A DNA stretch of 64,000 nt from Himantopus leucocephalus (lineage: Eukaryota > Chordata > Aves > Charadriiformes > Recurvirostridae). The notes below the pieces were generated by a model. It did no database searches and was not told the origin of the DNA. It saw only the letters and a list, made by a program, of their open reading frames with translations. The position numbers were made by a program, and so were the translations under genes. The DNA is taken from the NCBI GenBank assembly GCA_003993805.1, contig RSEF01000004.1, positions 71,546,545 through 71,610,544 of the forward strand, in the 5' to 3' direction. Shown here piece by piece: positions 63,634 to 64,000 of the stretch. How positions within the stretch are numbered: the stretch's first letter is position 1; each line of letters starts with the position of its first letter.

Positions 63634-64000
63634 CCCTGTTCTCTTTAAATGTGATCCAAAAATGTTCATACTTCTAAATTTGTGAAATCATATTAATTTC
63701 CGTGACAACCGAGTAATGTTGCAAACAAAGGATTAATTGTTTTGTTGTGGGATGAAGCAGAAGGGGAATTTAGATCACTTGAGGAAAAAGTGAAGTGCCT
63801 ATACAAATGCCAACAGACGGTAATTGCAAAAGGAATATAGCAAAGGAAGAGCTAAATATGTTTTTCTTTAACTAAATCTTCAGATTCGTCAAGCTTGTTT
63901 TAGTGTTAAAAGTCGCTTTCTGGAGGAAGATGTACAAGTTAATTCCTTGTGCGAGGCTGAAGAGCTTATCTCCCTCACTGGTCAAGCATCCCAACTGCAC
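63634..64000. other. Noncoding end of window
   Basis: AT-rich sequence with nothing recognised. If the minus-strand exon at 63493 is real, this is its upstream intron or flank. Confidence 0.5.

Noticed and set aside
1..64000. tRNA, rRNA, snRNA genes, CRISPR arrays, bacterial promoters or operons
   Set aside because: No cloverleaf with anticodon arm, no conserved RNA-gene motif and no spaced direct repeats were found; the sequence is vertebrate.

Overview
The window looks like bird genomic DNA, almost all of it intron or intergenic sequence. The best evidence is two unmistakable CR1 retrotransposon 3' ends. One is on the minus strand at 37312-37560. The other is on the plus strand at 41830-41996, with the avian wording of the tail and two copies of the terminal octamer. 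Repeat density is low, there are no L1, Alu or poly-A SINE copies, and no CpG-island promoter or operon-like gene packing is visible. This is a draft assembly: two 100-base N blocks (37021-37120 and 53832-53931) mark gaps, and nine isolated Ns mark contig joins. At least three of those joins carry leftover duplicated sequence.

Coding content is sparse. One convincing internal exon lies on the plus strand at 12252-12501: a strong polypyrimidine tract and AG, 250 bases open throughout, then a GTAAGA donor. It encodes about 83 residues of a helical, acidic protein segment that I do not recognise. A weaker candidate is a start-codon exon on the minus strand at 63493-63618, followed by a consensus GC-type donor. 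A small minus-strand reading frame at 24992-25207 begins with a good signal-peptide pattern but has no other support. Nearly all remaining open frames behave like chance frames in AT-rich noncoding DNA.

Layout: 1-3.4 kb, nothing recognised. 3.4-4.4 kb, two very old CR1 fragments on the minus strand. 4.4-12.2 kb, noncoding. 12.25-12.5 kb, the exon. 12.5-33.3 kb, long noncoding stretch holding a probable CR1 scrap near 17.7 kb, short old amniote repeats, and a 116-base segment present twice (21.2 and 24.6 kb). 33.3-34.0 kb, a decayed plus-strand CR1 with reverse-transcriptase landmarks. 35.6-35.9 kb, contig-join duplications. 37.0-37.6 kb, gap and CR1. 41.8-42.0 kb, CR1. 46.3-46.5 kb, old CR1 3' end. 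50.7-51.85 kb, an old minus-strand CR1 with four protein landmarks in the right order. 52.0-52.35 kb, another contig-join duplication. 52.4-63.4 kb, noncoding with one gap and one weak terminal-exon candidate. 63.5-63.6 kb, the minus-strand exon candidate.

I found no system of cooperating genes. The items most worth checking are the unidentified exon, the GC-donor exon candidate, two adjacent GC-rich hairpins at 32110-32149, a 17-bp stem-loop at 34593-34673, and the near-identical 116-base duplicate.
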